From Alexandriicola marinus (GTDB lineage Bacteria > Pseudomonadota > Alphaproteobacteria > Rhodobacterales > Rhodobacteraceae): a stretch of DNA of 64,000 bases. The notes under the pieces are model-generated. The model was not told the origin of the DNA, did not search any database, and saw only the letters and a program-made list of their open reading frames with translations. The stretch lies in NCBI RefSeq assembly GCF_004000435.1, contig NZ_RBVZ01000002.1, positions 1 to 64,000 of the forward strand, written 5' to 3'. The translations under genes and the position numbers were made by a program. Shown piece after piece: positions 18,234 through 27,664 of the stretch (its first letter is position 1; each line of letters starts with the position of its first letter).

Positions 18234-20027
18234 TCAGGAGGCAAGCGCCCCTTCGGTGAACTGAAGCCGCGCGAGCCGCGAGTAGAGGCCGCCTTCGGCG
18301 ACCAGCGCATCATGGGTGCCCTGAGCCACGATCCGCCCCTTGTCGAAGACGACGATCCGGTCGGCCTTTTTCACCGTGGCCAGCCTGTGCGCCACGATCA
18401 GGGTCGTGCGGTCCTGTGCCAGCTGTTCGACGGCTTTCTGAACCGCCGCCTCGCTTTCGGCATCAAGCGCGCTTGTCGCCTCGTCCAGCAGCAACACTGG
18501 CGCATCGCGCAGGATCGCGCGGGCAATGGCGATGCGCTGTTTCTGGCCGCCAGACAGCATCACGCCCCGTTCGCCCACATAGCTGTCATAGCCGTCGGGC
18601 AGGTCGCGCAGGAATTCGTCGGCCGCCGCCGCGCGGGCCGCGGCCTCGACCTCTTCATCGGTGGCGCCGGGCCGGCCGAAGCGGATGTTTTCGCGCGCGG
18701 TATCGGCAAAGATCACCGGGTCCTGCGGGACAAGCGCGATATCGTGGCGGAATTCTTCGCGGGCGAGCGTGCGCAGATCGTCGCCATCGAACAGAATCGC
18801 GCCCGATTGCGGATCATAGAACCGCTGGATGAGCTGGATGATCGTCGTCTTGCCCGCCCCCGAGGGGCCGACAAGGGCCACTGTTTCGCCTGGCTGGACA
18901 TCAAGGCTCACGCCGTCCAGCGCCGAGACGCCAGGCCGCGAGGGATAAGAGAAATGCACGTCCCGAAACTCGATCCGGCCCTCGCGGTGCTCCTTGCGAA
19001 CGGGGGAGGCGACCGGATCCATGACCTCGTCTTCCGCCGATAGCAATTCAACAAGACGCTCGGTGGCCCCCGACGCCCGCTGCAGCTCGCCCCAGATTTC
19101 GGTCAGGGCCGCCACGGCCCCCGAGACCATGACCGTATAGATCATGAACTGAACCAACTCGCCCACGGTTATAACGCCGGAGCGCACGTCATTGGCCCCC
19201 ATCCAGAGAAAGCCCACGACGCCCGAGAACGCGATGAAGATCACGATCGCCGTCATGAGCGCCCGCACCGTGATCCGGCGCTTGGCCGCATCAAAGCTTT
19301 TCTCCGTCACGTCCGAGAATTTGCGCCGGCTCAGGGTCTCATGCGTGAAGGCCTGCACGGTCTGCGCCGCCAGAAGCTGTTCGGAAGCATCCCCCGACGA
19401 GGCCGCGATCCAATCCTGATTTTCCTTGCTCAGCGCCCGGACCCGGCGACCCAGAAAGATGATCGGCAGAACGATGACCGGGATCGGCCAGAGCACCAGC
19501 AGGGACATCTTGACGCTTGTCCAGAGCATCAGCGCGATGCCACCGACAAGGATCAGCGAATTGCGCAAGGCGATCGACACGGACGATCCGATGACCGACA
19601 GGATCAGCGTGGTGTCGGTGGTGATCCGGCTCAGAACCTCGCCCGTCATGATCTTTTCGAAGAATGCCGGGCTCATCCCGATCATCCGGTCGAAGACGGC
19701 CTTGCGGATATCGGCGACGACACGTTCGCCGAGGCGCGTGACGAGGTAGTATCGAAGCGAGGATCCCACGGCCAGTAGTCCTGCCACCCCGATCGCCGCC
19801 ACGAAATATCCGGCCAGCAGACCGTCTTCGGCCACGTTGAAATTGTCGACGACCCGACGCGCGGCGATCGGCAGCACGAGAGAGACCATCGCCGTCAGGA
19901 CCAGTGCGACAAGGGCTGCCACCAGAAGGAGCCTGTAGGGCCGGACAAAAGGCCACAACTCTCGCAGCGCGCCGATATCCTTCGACTTGGCGCGATCCTG
20001 TTCGGACTGGACGGGAGGTTGGGCCAT
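18234..20027 (-). CDS. ABC transporter, fused permease/ATPase (MsbA-like exporter)
   Basis: A 597-residue half-transporter. Six membrane helices occupy about residues 30-320 and the ATPase domain follows, with Walker A GPSGAGKTT, signature LSGGQKQRIA and Walker B VLLLDEATSALD, and the switch histidine in IVAHRL. It should act as a homodimer in the inner membrane exporting a lipid or hydrophobic compound. The substrate is not inferable. It is the same direction as the acyl-CoA synthetase downstream, separated by about 130 bases. Confidence 0.9.
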   Translation of the reverse strand: MAQPPVQSEQDRAKSKDIGALRELWPFVRPYRLLLVAALVALVLTAMVSLVLPIAARRVVDNFNVAEDGLLAGYFVAAIGVAGLLAVGSSLRYYLVTRLGERVVADIRKAVFDRMIGMSPAFFEKIMTGEVLSRITTDTTLILSVIGSSVSIALRNSLILVGGIALMLWTSVKMSLLVLWPIPVIVLPIIFLGRRVRALSKENQDWIAASSGDASEQLLAAQTVQAFTHETLSRRKFSDVTEKSFDAAKRRITVRALMTAIVIFIAFSGVVGFLWMGANDVRSGVITVGELVQFMIYTVMVSGAVAALTEIWGELQRASGATERLVELLSAEDEVMDPVASPVRKEHREGRIEFRDVHFSYPSRPGVSALDGVSLDVQPGETVALVGPSGAGKTTIIQLIQRFYDPQSGAILFDGDDLRTLAREEFRHDIALVPQDPVIFADTARENIRFGRPGATDEEVEAAARAAAADEFLRDLPDGYDSYVGERGVMLSGGQKQRIAIARAILRDAPVLLLDEATSALDAESEAAVQKAVEQLAQDRTTLIVAHRLATVKKADRIVVFDKGRIVAQGTHDALVAEGGLYSRLARLQFTEGALAS

Positions 20028-20123
20028 GGAACGCGCCTCGGGAAACTGCGGGTTGTGTCGATTTATGGCCTGTCGCGCCGCACCGCAAGCCGCAGACCGG
20101 ATCTGACCCGCATCCGCCGCGCC

Positions 20124-20879
20124 TTACTCTGCGTCGAGGAACGCCCGGAGCGTCGCTTCGAACTCGCGGGGTTTCTCGGCATGAAGCCAGTGTCCGGCAT
20201 CCGGAATGGTGACGAAAGCCGCAGACGGAAACAGGGTCTTGATCCGGGGCCGGGCCTCGGGCCCCACATAGTCGGACGCCCCGCCCGACAGGAACAGCGC
20301 GGGCCCGTCAAACCGGCCCTCAACCTCGGGCCAGCCGACGATCTTGGGCATCTCGCGTTCCAGCACGTCAAGGTTCAGCCGCCAACGTTTCTCTGCCATG
20401 TCGAGGCTTTGAAGAAGGAATGCGGCAACGTCGGGCTCGTCCAGCGCGAGCGCCTCGGTGGCCTGCGCCCTGCTTTCGATCCGGTCCAGCGGAACCCGGC
20501 GCATGGCGTCGATGTTGTGCGACTGGCTGTGACCATAGGACACGGGCGCGATATCGGCGACGATCAGCTTGCGCACCAGATCGGGCCGATCCAGCGCCAG
20601 CATCATCGCAGCCTTGCCGCCCATCGAATGGCCAAGAACATCGAACGGCCCCTGCGATCCGATGACGCGGGCCAGATCCTCGGCCATGTCGGAATAATCG
20701 TGGCTGTCGAACCACGGGCTTTGCCCGTGATTGCGCATGTCAGCGGCCAGAACGCGCCGGCCCTCGGCGGCCAGCCGCTTGGCGATCACGCCCCAGTTCC
20801 GCGCCGAGCCAAACAGCCCATGGGCAATCAGGATCGGGGGATCACCGTCGTCGGTGCCAGTCTCTATCACGTTCAACAT
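20124..20879 (-). CDS. alpha/beta fold hydrolase (YbfF-like esterase)
   Basis: A 251-residue alpha/beta hydrolase. The oxyanion region HGLFGSARNWG is followed by the nucleophile elbow GHSMGG and a C-terminal histidine in PDAGHWLH. The pattern HGLFGSxxNW is typical of YbfF-type acyl esterases. A strong AGGAGG lies upstream of the ATG. It is divergent from the small membrane protein and meaB. Confidence 0.85.
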   Translation of the reverse strand: MLNVIETGTDDGDPPILIAHGLFGSARNWGVIAKRLAAEGRRVLAADMRNHGQSPWFDSHDYSDMAEDLARVIGSQGPFDVLGHSMGGKAAMMLALDRPDLVRKLIVADIAPVSYGHSQSHNIDAMRRVPLDRIESRAQATEALALDEPDVAAFLLQSLDMAEKRWRLNLDVLEREMPKIVGWPEVEGRFDGPALFLSGGASDYVGPEARPRIKTLFPSAAFVTIPDAGHWLHAEKPREFEATLRAFLDAE

Positions 20880-20957
20880 GCAACCTCCTTAACGCGGAAC
20901 GGATGCGGGCTTCCAGAGCCATTGAGGCCGATCGCACCCGGCGCTAGTGTCGCGCGC

Positions 20958-21329
20958 ATGATTGATGATGCCGTTCAGGCCAAACTTGATGAGATCGACA
21001 CTCTGCTGGCAGAGCGGTTGCACCTGCGCGGCCCGACGCTGGCCGCGAAGGTGCGCAAGGCGGGCCGGTTGTTGCCGCGCGCGGTCTCCCGCGAGGCGGC
21101 CTATCTGGCCGAGGCACAGCAATTCGCCCAAGCGCCGAAACTGGCGCGCCGGATCGATGAAACCCGGCTTGAAACCGCCCATCGCACCGTCGCCGAATAC
21201 CTCAGGACGGTTGACCCGGCGGAAAGGCTCAAAGACCGGATCCTCGGCATTCTCGGGATCGTGGCGTTCAACATCCTGCTCTTTGGCGGGCTGTTCATCT
21301 ACTACCTCTGGAGCCAGGGGATTGTCTGA
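20958..21329 (+). CDS. small C-tail-anchored hypothetical protein
   Basis: A 123-residue protein, mostly charged helix (residues 1-95), with one hydrophobic helix near the C-terminus (about 97-118) that probably anchors it in the inner membrane. No family was recognised. It ends one base before the meaB start, so it is likely cotranscribed with meaB and the hydrolase at 22302. No strong ribosome site is visible. Confidence 0.75.
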   Translation: MIDDAVQAKLDEIDTLLAERLHLRGPTLAAKVRKAGRLLPRAVSREAAYLAEAQQFAQAPKLARRIDETRLETAHRTVAEYLRTVDPAERLKDRILGILGIVAFNILLFGGLFIYYLWSQGIV

Positions 21330-21330
21330 C

Positions 21331-22305
21331 ATGACGCCCCTTGCGCGCGCCTTGCGCGATGGCGACAGGCGGGCTCTGGCCCGGGCGATCACGCTTGTCG
21401 AAAGCGGACGGTCCGATCACCGCGAGGCGGCGCAGGCGCTTCTGGCAGAGTTGGGCACCGAAAAGCAGGCCCTGCGCATTGCCCTGTCGGGCACGCCCGG
21501 TGTCGGCAAGTCGACCTTCATCGAGGCGCTTGGCCTGCATCTGACGTCGCTGGGCAACCGGGTGGCGGTTCTGGCGGTCGATCCCTCCTCGGCGCGGTCG
21601 GGCGGGTCGATCCTTGGTGACAAGACGAGGATGGAACAGCTCAGCCGCGATCCGCGCGCCTTCATCCGCCCCTCGCCGTCGCAAAGCCAGCTGGGCGGCG
21701 TCGCGCGGCGCACCCGCGAGGCGATCGCCCTGTGCGAGGCCGCAGGTTTCGACGTCGTGCTCATCGAGACGGTGGGCGTCGGCCAGTCCGAGACGATCGC
21801 GGCCCAGATGTCGGATGTCTTCGCACTTCTTCTGGCACCTGCGGGCGGCGACGAGTTGCAGGGCGTCAAGCGCGGCATCATGGAGATGGCCGACATCATC
21901 CTCGTGAACAAGGCCGATGGCGATCTGCGCGCACAGGCGATCCGGACGCAGGCCGATTATGCCGGCGCGCTCAGGCTCCTGCGCAAGCGGCCGCAGGACC
22001 CGGAGGGATTCCCCAAGGCGCTGTGCGTTTCGGCGGCAACCGGTGACGGCCTTACCGAGGCATGGTCCGAGATCACCGATCTCGCGCGCTGGCGTCGCGA
22101 AAACGGCATCTGGGAGGCGACGCGCGCACGCCAGGCCGAATACTGGTTCGCCGAGGAACTCAAGGCTGAGATGATGGCCCTTCTGACCCGCGACCCCGTG
22201 CTGGCCGAACGTCTGGATGAATTGCGGGCACAGGTGGCGCAGGGTGACCTGTCGCCGGGCGCTGCGGCGCGCGAAGCGCTGGCCCCCCTGCTGACGGGCC
22301 AATGA
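21331..22305 (+). CDS. meaB: methylmalonyl-CoA mutase-associated GTPase MeaB
   Basis: A 324-residue G3E-family GTPase (MeaB/ArgK). Walker A GTPGVGKS lies at residues 54-61, and the switch and base-specificity motifs ETVGVGQSE and VNKADG are clear. MeaB protects and gates cobalamin loading of methylmalonyl-CoA mutase. The mutase gene is not nearby, but methylmalonyl-CoA epimerase lies at 39.6 kb in this window. Its stop overlaps the next gene by four bases. Confidence 0.93.
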   Translation: MTPLARALRDGDRRALARAITLVESGRSDHREAAQALLAELGTEKQALRIALSGTPGVGKSTFIEALGLHLTSLGNRVAVLAVDPSSARSGGSILGDKTRMEQLSRDPRAFIRPSPSQSQLGGVARRTREAIALCEAAGFDVVLIETVGVGQSETIAAQMSDVFALLLAPAGGDELQGVKRGIMEMADIILVNKADGDLRAQAIRTQADYAGALRLLRKRPQDPEGFPKALCVSAATGDGLTEAWSEITDLARWRRENGIWEATRARQAEYWFAEELKAEMMALLTRDPVLAERLDELRAQVAQGDLSPGAAAREALAPLLTGQ

Positions 22306-23111
22306 AACCGGACATCGTCTTCGATGGAGACAGGCTCCGCGCCAGCCTTCTGCGCACGGGCGCGGCGGGTGGCCCCCTGATCGTGACTTTCGATTTCCGC
22401 AAACCGGGCAAGACCGATTTCGGCGCGCCTTCGGCCTCAAAGCAATTCGAAAAGGCAGGCTTTTCGCAATTGTCGATCAAGTCCCGCGCCAATGACTGGT
22501 TCATCAATGACGAGACCCCGGCACTTGAGGCGCGGCTGCGCGCGCTTGCCGAGGAATTCGGGGCGGTTCACATGCTGGGATGGTCGATGGGTGGCTATGG
22601 CGCGTTCCGTTTTGCGGCCACGATGAGGGCCGCACGGATCGTGGCGATATCGCCCCAGGTCTCGCTCGACCCCGATGTCGCGCCCTACGAATGGCGCTAT
22701 GGCAAGGAAGCTGCGGGCTTTGATCCCGCGCTCGGCGCGATAACGGCACCACCGACACCGGGTCCCTCGGGGCTGATCCTCGCCGATCCGTTCATTCCGG
22801 CCGATCTCGCCCATGCCCACGCGCTTGTCGAACAATTCCCCCAGGTGCAGATCCTGCGGCTGGCCGGCGGTGGCCACCCGGCCTCGCGCCTCTTGCGTGA
22901 AAGCGGCAAGGCCTGGCTGATCCAGCGCGCCGCACGGGAAAGCCGGACCGATCCGCAGCCCCTCCGCCAGAGCCATGCCGCCGCGCGACGGATGTCGGCC
23001 GGCTACTGGTCGCGCCTCGCCAGCGCCGCGGCGGCGCGCCGTCCGGCGCTTGCCGAAACAGCACGGTCCCATGCGGGCAGGCTTGAACAGGCTGCCCGGT
23101 CCGGCACTTAG
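22302..23111 (+). CDS. putative alpha/beta hydrolase
   Basis: A 269-residue protein with a nucleophile-elbow motif GWSMGGYGA near residue 92 and a likely catalytic histidine in GGGHPAS near residue 190. The N-terminal strand pattern LIVTFDF fits an alpha/beta hydrolase. The last 60 residues are basic and low in complexity. The substrate is unknown. It overlaps the meaB stop by ATGA and is probably translated with it. Confidence 0.7.
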   Translation: MKPDIVFDGDRLRASLLRTGAAGGPLIVTFDFRKPGKTDFGAPSASKQFEKAGFSQLSIKSRANDWFINDETPALEARLRALAEEFGAVHMLGWSMGGYGAFRFAATMRAARIVAISPQVSLDPDVAPYEWRYGKEAAGFDPALGAITAPPTPGPSGLILADPFIPADLAHAHALVEQFPQVQILRLAGGGHPASRLLRESGKAWLIQRAARESRTDPQPLRQSHAAARRMSAGYWSRLASAAAARRPALAETARSHAGRLEQAARSGT

Positions 23112-23167
23112 CGGGTTGACGACTGACGGGAATCTTCGTAATTGCCCGGAACCGAATTCGAGGCCCT

Positions 23168-23190
23168 GCCCGCGCGGGGCTTTTCCGTTT
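23168..23190 (+). terminator. possible weak terminator before rpmB
   Basis: A short GC stem (GCCC paired with GGGC around GCGCG) is followed by TTTTCCGTTT. It lies between the hydrolase stop and rpmB. It could end the meaB unit or act as an attenuator in the rpmB leader; the stem is short, so confidence is low. Confidence 0.35.
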
Positions 23191-23244
23191 GAGCCGGGGG
23201 CGATTTCTCCCCTACGCGCTCCCACAGATACGAGGACACGTCCA

Positions 23245-23532
23245 ATGTCGCGCCGCTGCGAACTGACCGGAAAAGGCCCCATGACTGGCAACAATGTCAG
23301 CCACGCCAACAACAAGACCAAGCGTCGTTTTCTTCCCAACCTTCAGGAAGTCACGCTTCAGTCCGACACGCTGGGCCGGTCCTTCCGGTTCCGCATCTCG
23401 TCGGCCGCGCTGCGCTCGGTCGATCACCGGGGTGGTCTTGACGCCTATCTCGCCAAGGCGAAGGACGTCGAACTGTCGCCCAACGCTCTGAAGGTGAAGA
23501 AAGAAATCGCCAAGGCAACCGCCGCCGCCTGA
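23245..23532 (+). CDS. rpmB: 50S ribosomal protein L28
   Basis: A 95-residue ribosomal protein L28. The N-terminal [16 protein letters not shown] and the following [16 protein letters not shown] are characteristic. This is the cysteine-poor alphaproteobacterial length with a C-terminal helix. It stands alone with its own intrinsic terminator downstream. Confidence 0.97.
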   Translation: MSRRCELTGKGPMTGNNVSHANNKTKRRFLPNLQEVTLQSDTLGRSFRFRISSAALRSVDHRGGLDAYLAKAKDVELSPNALKVKKEIAKATAAA

Positions 23533-23562
23533 GCCGTTCCGGCCCGGTGACGATTTGCTGAC

Positions 23563-23594
23563 AGGCCCGGCGCCATGCCGGGCCTTTGGCGTTT
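23563..23594 (+). terminator. intrinsic terminator of rpmB
   Basis: Perfect 9-base arms AGGCCCGGC (23563-23571) and GCCGGGCCT (23577-23585) with a 5-base loop are followed by TTGGCGTTTT. It lies 30 bases after the rpmB stop. Confidence 0.8.
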
Positions 23595-23639
23595 TCGGGA
23601 CGCTTTACCTTGCTGGGGCTCTGACCGATAACCCCTCTC

Positions 23640-26075
23640 ATGACCGCCCTGCCCATCGACAGCGCCATCCCCGATCTGCTGGCCGCCCTCCGCGACCACG
23701 GTCAGGCCGTGCTGCAGGCACCGCCCGGCGCCGGCAAGACGACCCGCGTGCCTCTGGCCCTGATGGAGGCGGGGCTGGCGCCCGGCCGTATCCTGATGCT
23801 CGAGCCGCGCCGGATCGCGGCACGCGCGGCGGCCGAACGCATGGCGGACACGCTGGGAGAATCACCGGGCGACCGCGTCGGTTACCGCATCCGGGGCGAG
23901 GCCAAAGTCTCGTCACGCACGAGGATCGAGGTCCTGACCGAAGGCATCCTGAACCGGATGCTGCAATCGGACCCGGAATTGCCCGGCATCTCGGCGATCC
24001 TCTTCGACGAATTCCACGAACGATCCCTGAATGCCGATCTGGGCCTCGCCCTCGCACTGGAGGTGCGGGCCGCGCTCCGGCCTGACCTGATCCTCTTGCC
24101 GATGTCCGCGACACTCGACGCAGGTCCGGTGGCCGAGCTGATGGGTGGCGCGCCCGTCGTCACCTCCGAAGGCCGCCACTTCGACGTGGATATCCGCTGG
24201 GCCGAAAGACCCGCTCCCAAGGGCCGCTCCGTCGCGCAGGCGGCTGCCGATCTGGCGGCACGCGCCGCGACCGAAACATCGGGCGGCATCCTCGTCTTCC
24301 TGCCCGGCGCGGGGGAGATCCGGACGGCCGCCCGCATACTGACCGACAGCCTCGGCCCGGGCTACGCCATTCGCCCGCTTTATGGCGCGATGCCCTTCAA
24401 GGACCAGCGCCGCGCGATCGCCCCGGAACCCGACACCTCGATCCGCAAGGTCGTGCTGGCCACCTCGATTGCAGAGACCTCGCTGACGATCGAGGATATC
24501 CGCGTTGTCGTCGACAGCGGCTGGACCCGGCGTGCCCGGTTCGATCCGGGCACCGGCATGTCGCGGCTGGTGACCGAACGTGTCAGCCGTGCGGAGGCCA
24601 CACAGCGGGCGGGCCGTGCGGGCCGGGTCGCTGAAGGTCAGGCCTACCGGCTCTGGACAAAGGGGGAGGATGGCGCGCTCCTGCCCTATGCTCCGCCCGA
24701 GATCACGGTGGCCGATCTGGCGGATCTTGCGCTCGAACTCGCGCTCTGGGGCAGCGCGGATCTGGGCTTTCTGACCCCGCCGCCCGAGGCTGCATTGACC
24801 GAGGCCCGCACTCTGCTGCGCGATCTTGGCGCGCTGGACGGAAGCGATCACATCACCGAACATGGCCGCCGTCTTGCCGCCCTGCCAGTTCATCCCCGGC
24901 TGGCCCACATGTTGCTCCGGGCCGGTCGCGCGGCCGTGCCGATCGCGGCGCTGATGAGCGGGCGGCACATTCCGGGCATGCCGGGCGCGGACCTCGTGCC
25001 GCGGCTGGAGATGATCAGCGGCCGGCGCGCACCCCCGGCCACGGGCCGCGGGGCCGTAGCCGATCTGACCCGCGAAGCACGGCGTCTGACCGCCGGGCTT
25101 CCATCAGAGGGCGCATATAGCGCCGGCCAGATGGCAGCGCTTGCCTACCCCGACCGGATCGGCAGGCGCAGGCCGGGCGAGGCACCGCGCTACCTCTTGT
25201 CAGGTGGGCGAGGCGCGGTCCTTCCCGAGGATGACAGCCTTGCGAGCAGCCCCTTCCTCGTGGCGACCGACCTCGATGGCGCGGGCCGCGAAGCTCGCAT
25301 CCGGGGCGCGATCACAATCACAGAGGCCGAGATCCGCGAAATCTGTGCCGATCGCATCACGCAGGTCCACGAATGCCACTGGTCACGCCGCCACAACCGC
25401 GTCGAGGCCCGGGCGGAAGAACGGCTGGGTGCGGTCGCCCTCTCGGCCGCGAGATGGACCGACGCGCCGCAGGACGCGCTGACCCGCGCAATGTGCGACG
25501 GCATCCGAGAGCTGGGGTTGGCCTTATCGCCCGCGGCGGAGCGGTTCCGCGCGCGGGTGGCGCTGCTGCGCACCGAACGGCCCGACATGCCGGACCTGTC
25601 GGACGCGGCCCTTCTGGCGGGTCTCGAGGATTGGCTCGCGCCGCATCTGGGCGGGGTCACGACCGCTGCCGCATGGCGCGCTTTCGATGCCACGGACGCG
25701 CTGCGCGCGATGCTGAGCTGGGATCAGCTGCAGGCCGTCGACAAGGCGGCTCCGGCCCATTTCATCACGCCGCTGGGTCGCAAGGTGCCGATTGACTACG
25801 GGCAGGACCTGCCGACGATCGAGCTGCGCCTTCAGGAAGTGTTCGGCCAGACGACCCATCCGCGCGTGGGCGGTGCGCCGCTTCGGCTGGTGCTCTTGTC
25901 CCCCGCCCAGCGGCCCGTGCAGGTCACGACGGACCTGCCGCGCTTTTGGGCCGACAGCTATGCGGATGTGCGCAAGGACATGCGCGGACAATATCCGAAA
26001 CATCCCTGGCCCGAAGATCCGACCACCGCGCCACCGACGACACGCACAAAACGCGCATCCGGTCGAGGTCATTGA
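23640..26075 (+). CDS. hrpB: ATP-dependent helicase HrpB
   Basis: An 811-residue DEAH-type helicase of the HrpB family. Walker A PPGAGKTT is at residues 28-35 and motif II reads DEFH at 123-126, as is usual for HrpB. Motif III SAT (LPMSATLD) and motif VI QRAGRAGR follow, then an HA2-like domain and the HrpB C-terminal domain. Its physiological substrate is poorly known. The length is typical, and the final lysine/arginine-rich tail is short. Confidence 0.93.
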   Translation: MTALPIDSAIPDLLAALRDHGQAVLQAPPGAGKTTRVPLALMEAGLAPGRILMLEPRRIAARAAAERMADTLGESPGDRVGYRIRGEAKVSSRTRIEVLTEGILNRMLQSDPELPGISAILFDEFHERSLNADLGLALALEVRAALRPDLILLPMSATLDAGPVAELMGGAPVVTSEGRHFDVDIRWAERPAPKGRSVAQAAADLAARAATETSGGILVFLPGAGEIRTAARILTDSLGPGYAIRPLYGAMPFKDQRRAIAPEPDTSIRKVVLATSIAETSLTIEDIRVVVDSGWTRRARFDPGTGMSRLVTERVSRAEATQRAGRAGRVAEGQAYRLWTKGEDGALLPYAPPEITVADLADLALELALWGSADLGFLTPPPEAALTEARTLLRDLGALDGSDHITEHGRRLAALPVHPRLAHMLLRAGRAAVPIAALMSGRHIPGMPGADLVPRLEMISGRRAPPATGRGAVADLTREARRLTAGLPSEGAYSAGQMAALAYPDRIGRRRPGEAPRYLLSGGRGAVLPEDDSLASSPFLVATDLDGAGREARIRGAITITEAEIREICADRITQVHECHWSRRHNRVEARAEERLGAVALSAARWTDAPQDALTRAMCDGIRELGLALSPAAERFRARVALLRTERPDMPDLSDAALLAGLEDWLAPHLGGVTTAAAWRAFDATDALRAMLSWDQLQAVDKAAPAHFITPLGRKVPIDYGQDLPTIELRLQEVFGQTTHPRVGGAPLRLVLLSPAQRPVQVTTDLPRFWADSYADVRKDMRGQYPKHPWPEDPTTAPPTTRTKRASGRGH

Positions 26076-26100
26076 TCTTTTTACCATTTCGCCCTATCTT
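26072..26100 (+). promoter_or_regulatory. possible sigma70 promoter for the NUDIX gene
   Basis: TTGATC (26072-26077) and TATCTT (26095-26100) are separated by 17 bases in an AT-rich patch that overlaps the hrpB stop codon. It lies 36 bases before the NUDIX start. Matches are partial, so this is tentative. Confidence 0.4.
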
Positions 26101-26135
26101 TTTCTCAAATAAGAACAAGATAACGGGCGCGTTTC

Positions 26136-26603
26136 ATGAGAATTTCTCCGAAATCCGATTTTTCGACCATCGTGGACGAGACAGGCACAGCGATGCACCT
26201 TCAACTGGCGGCTCTTTGCCTGCGCAAGGGCAAGAAGGAACCCGAGGTCCTTCTGGTGACGTCCTCGGCCGGGCGCTGGATTCTGCCGAAGGGCTGGCCC
26301 ATGGACGGCAAGAAGAACAGCGAAGCCGCCATGATCGAAGCATGGGAAGAGGCCGGCGTGCGCAAGGCCAAGGTTGCCCGCAAGCCCGTCGGCAGTTTCA
26401 TGACCACCAAAGAGCGCGGCCCGAAGTCGCGGCCAGAGCCCTGCCTTGTCAAGGTGTTCGAGCTGAAGGTCTCGGAGACGAAGCGCGACTATCCCGAAGC
26501 CGACGACCGGGATCGCAAATGGGTCAGCCTGTCGAAGGCGATCAAGATCGTCGACGATGCAGGATTGCGCGATTTCCTGAAAGGTTATCGAAAATCGCTC
26601 TGA
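26136..26603 (+). CDS. NUDIX hydrolase
   Basis: A 155-residue NUDIX-fold protein. The Nudix box is recognisable from GWPMDGKKNSEAAM to EAWEEAGV: the metal-binding EExG core is intact, but the first glutamate of the box is lysine and the usual arginine is isoleucine. The preceding LPKGWPM resembles diphosphoinositol or dinucleoside polyphosphate hydrolases. It should cleave a nucleoside diphosphate linked to another group; the substrate is unknown. It is followed by paired hairpins and convergent argF. Confidence 0.88.
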   Translation: MRISPKSDFSTIVDETGTAMHLQLAALCLRKGKKEPEVLLVTSSAGRWILPKGWPMDGKKNSEAAMIEAWEEAGVRKAKVARKPVGSFMTTKERGPKSRPEPCLVKVFELKVSETKRDYPEADDRDRKWVSLSKAIKIVDDAGLRDFLKGYRKSL

Positions 26604-26610
26604 GCGAGGA

Positions 26611-26658
26611 CCAAAATTCCAGAATTTTGGTGGCCGCCCAAATTTGGATAAATTTGGG
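26611..26658. terminator. tandem AT-rich hairpins between convergent genes
   Basis: Two perfect inverted repeats lie back to back. The first has arms CCAAAATTC and GAATTTTGG with a CA spacer (26611-26630). The second has arms CCCAAATTT and AAATTTGGG with a GGAT loop (26637-26658). They fill the gap between the NUDIX stop (26603) and the argF stop (26672), so a bidirectional terminator is the simplest reading, although no long T run follows. Confidence 0.6.
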
Positions 26659-26671
26659 GGCGCTGGCCCTG

Positions 26672-27598
26672 TCAGACGCCCAGACACCAGCGCATGATCG
26701 CCTTTTGCGCATGGAGCCGGTTTTCCGCCTCGTCGAAGATCACGGAATGGGGTCCGTCCATCACCGCGCTCGTGGCCTCGTCGTCCCTGTGCGCCGGCAG
26801 GCAATGCATGAACAGGGCATCGGGCTTGGCACGGGCCATCAGGTCTTCGTTTACCTGGTAGCCGCGCAGCTGATTGTGCCGCCGCTCCCGCGCCGAGACG
26901 GGGTCATGCATCGAGACCCAAGTATCGGTGACGACGAGGTCCGCCCCCTCGACGGCCTTGTGCGGATCGCGTTCGATCGTGACATTGACACCCTTGGCGC
27001 GGGCCTCCTCGAGGAAACCACGCTCAGGGTCGAGCGGCTCCGGCCCGGTAAATGTCAGGTCGAAGCCAAATTGCCCCGCCGCATGTGCAAAGCTGTTGAA
27101 GACATTGTTGCCATCGCCCGACCATACGACCTTGCGGCCGGCGATCGGCCCGCGATGTTCCTCGAAGGTCATGATATCGGCCATGATCTGGCAGGGGTGG
27201 GTGCGATTGGTCAGCCCGTTGATCACCGGCACATCGGCATGTTCGGCCATTTCAATCAGGGTCTGTTCCTCGAAGGTGCGGATCATGATCAGGTCGACAT
27301 AGCGGGACAGGACGCGGGCGGTGTCGGCGATGGTCTCTCCATGGCCAAGCTGCATGTCAGCGCCCGACAGGACCATGGTCTGGCCGCCCATCTGGCGGAC
27401 ACCCACGTCGAATGACACACGGGTCCGGGTCGAAGGTTTCTCGAAGATCAACGCCACCATGTGACCGGCAAGCGGGGTCTCGTCATCCGTCATGCCCCGG
27501 GGGCGGCCATTGCGCGCATCCTTCATCGCCCGCGCGCCCTCGATGATCTGCCGCAATTCGGCGGCATCGGTCCTGTTGATATCCAGAAAATGGTTCAT
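26672..27598 (-). CDS. argF: ornithine carbamoyltransferase
   Basis: A 308-residue enzyme that makes citrulline from ornithine and carbamoyl phosphate in arginine synthesis. The carbamoyl phosphate site FEKPSTRTR, the HPCQI segment and the ornithine-site motif HCLPAHR are present. The length fits the anabolic trimeric enzyme. It follows argD in the same direction, the usual argD-argF order in alphaproteobacteria. Confidence 0.96.
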   Translation of the reverse strand: MNHFLDINRTDAAELRQIIEGARAMKDARNGRPRGMTDDETPLAGHMVALIFEKPSTRTRVSFDVGVRQMGGQTMVLSGADMQLGHGETIADTARVLSRYVDLIMIRTFEEQTLIEMAEHADVPVINGLTNRTHPCQIMADIMTFEEHRGPIAGRKVVWSGDGNNVFNSFAHAAGQFGFDLTFTGPEPLDPERGFLEEARAKGVNVTIERDPHKAVEGADLVVTDTWVSMHDPVSARERRHNQLRGYQVNEDLMARAKPDALFMHCLPAHRDDEATSAVMDGPHSVIFDEAENRLHAQKAIMRWCLGV

Positions 27599-27664
27599 CG
27601 TGTCATCTTTCGTTTCGGGAGAGCCCGCCGGGCGCCCCGGATATGTCCGTGAATGGAAAGTCGA

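Noticed and set aside
18104-18313. 70-residue N-terminal extension of the acyl-CoA synthetase
   Set aside because: It has no similarity to the family, and a strong ribosome site lies just before ATG 18103.
27603-27664. Programmed frameshift giving an ArgD with a longer C-terminus coupled to argF
   Set aside because: The authentic ArgD C-terminus is encoded in the other frame and the extension has no protein-like character; a homopolymer error or mutation is simpler.
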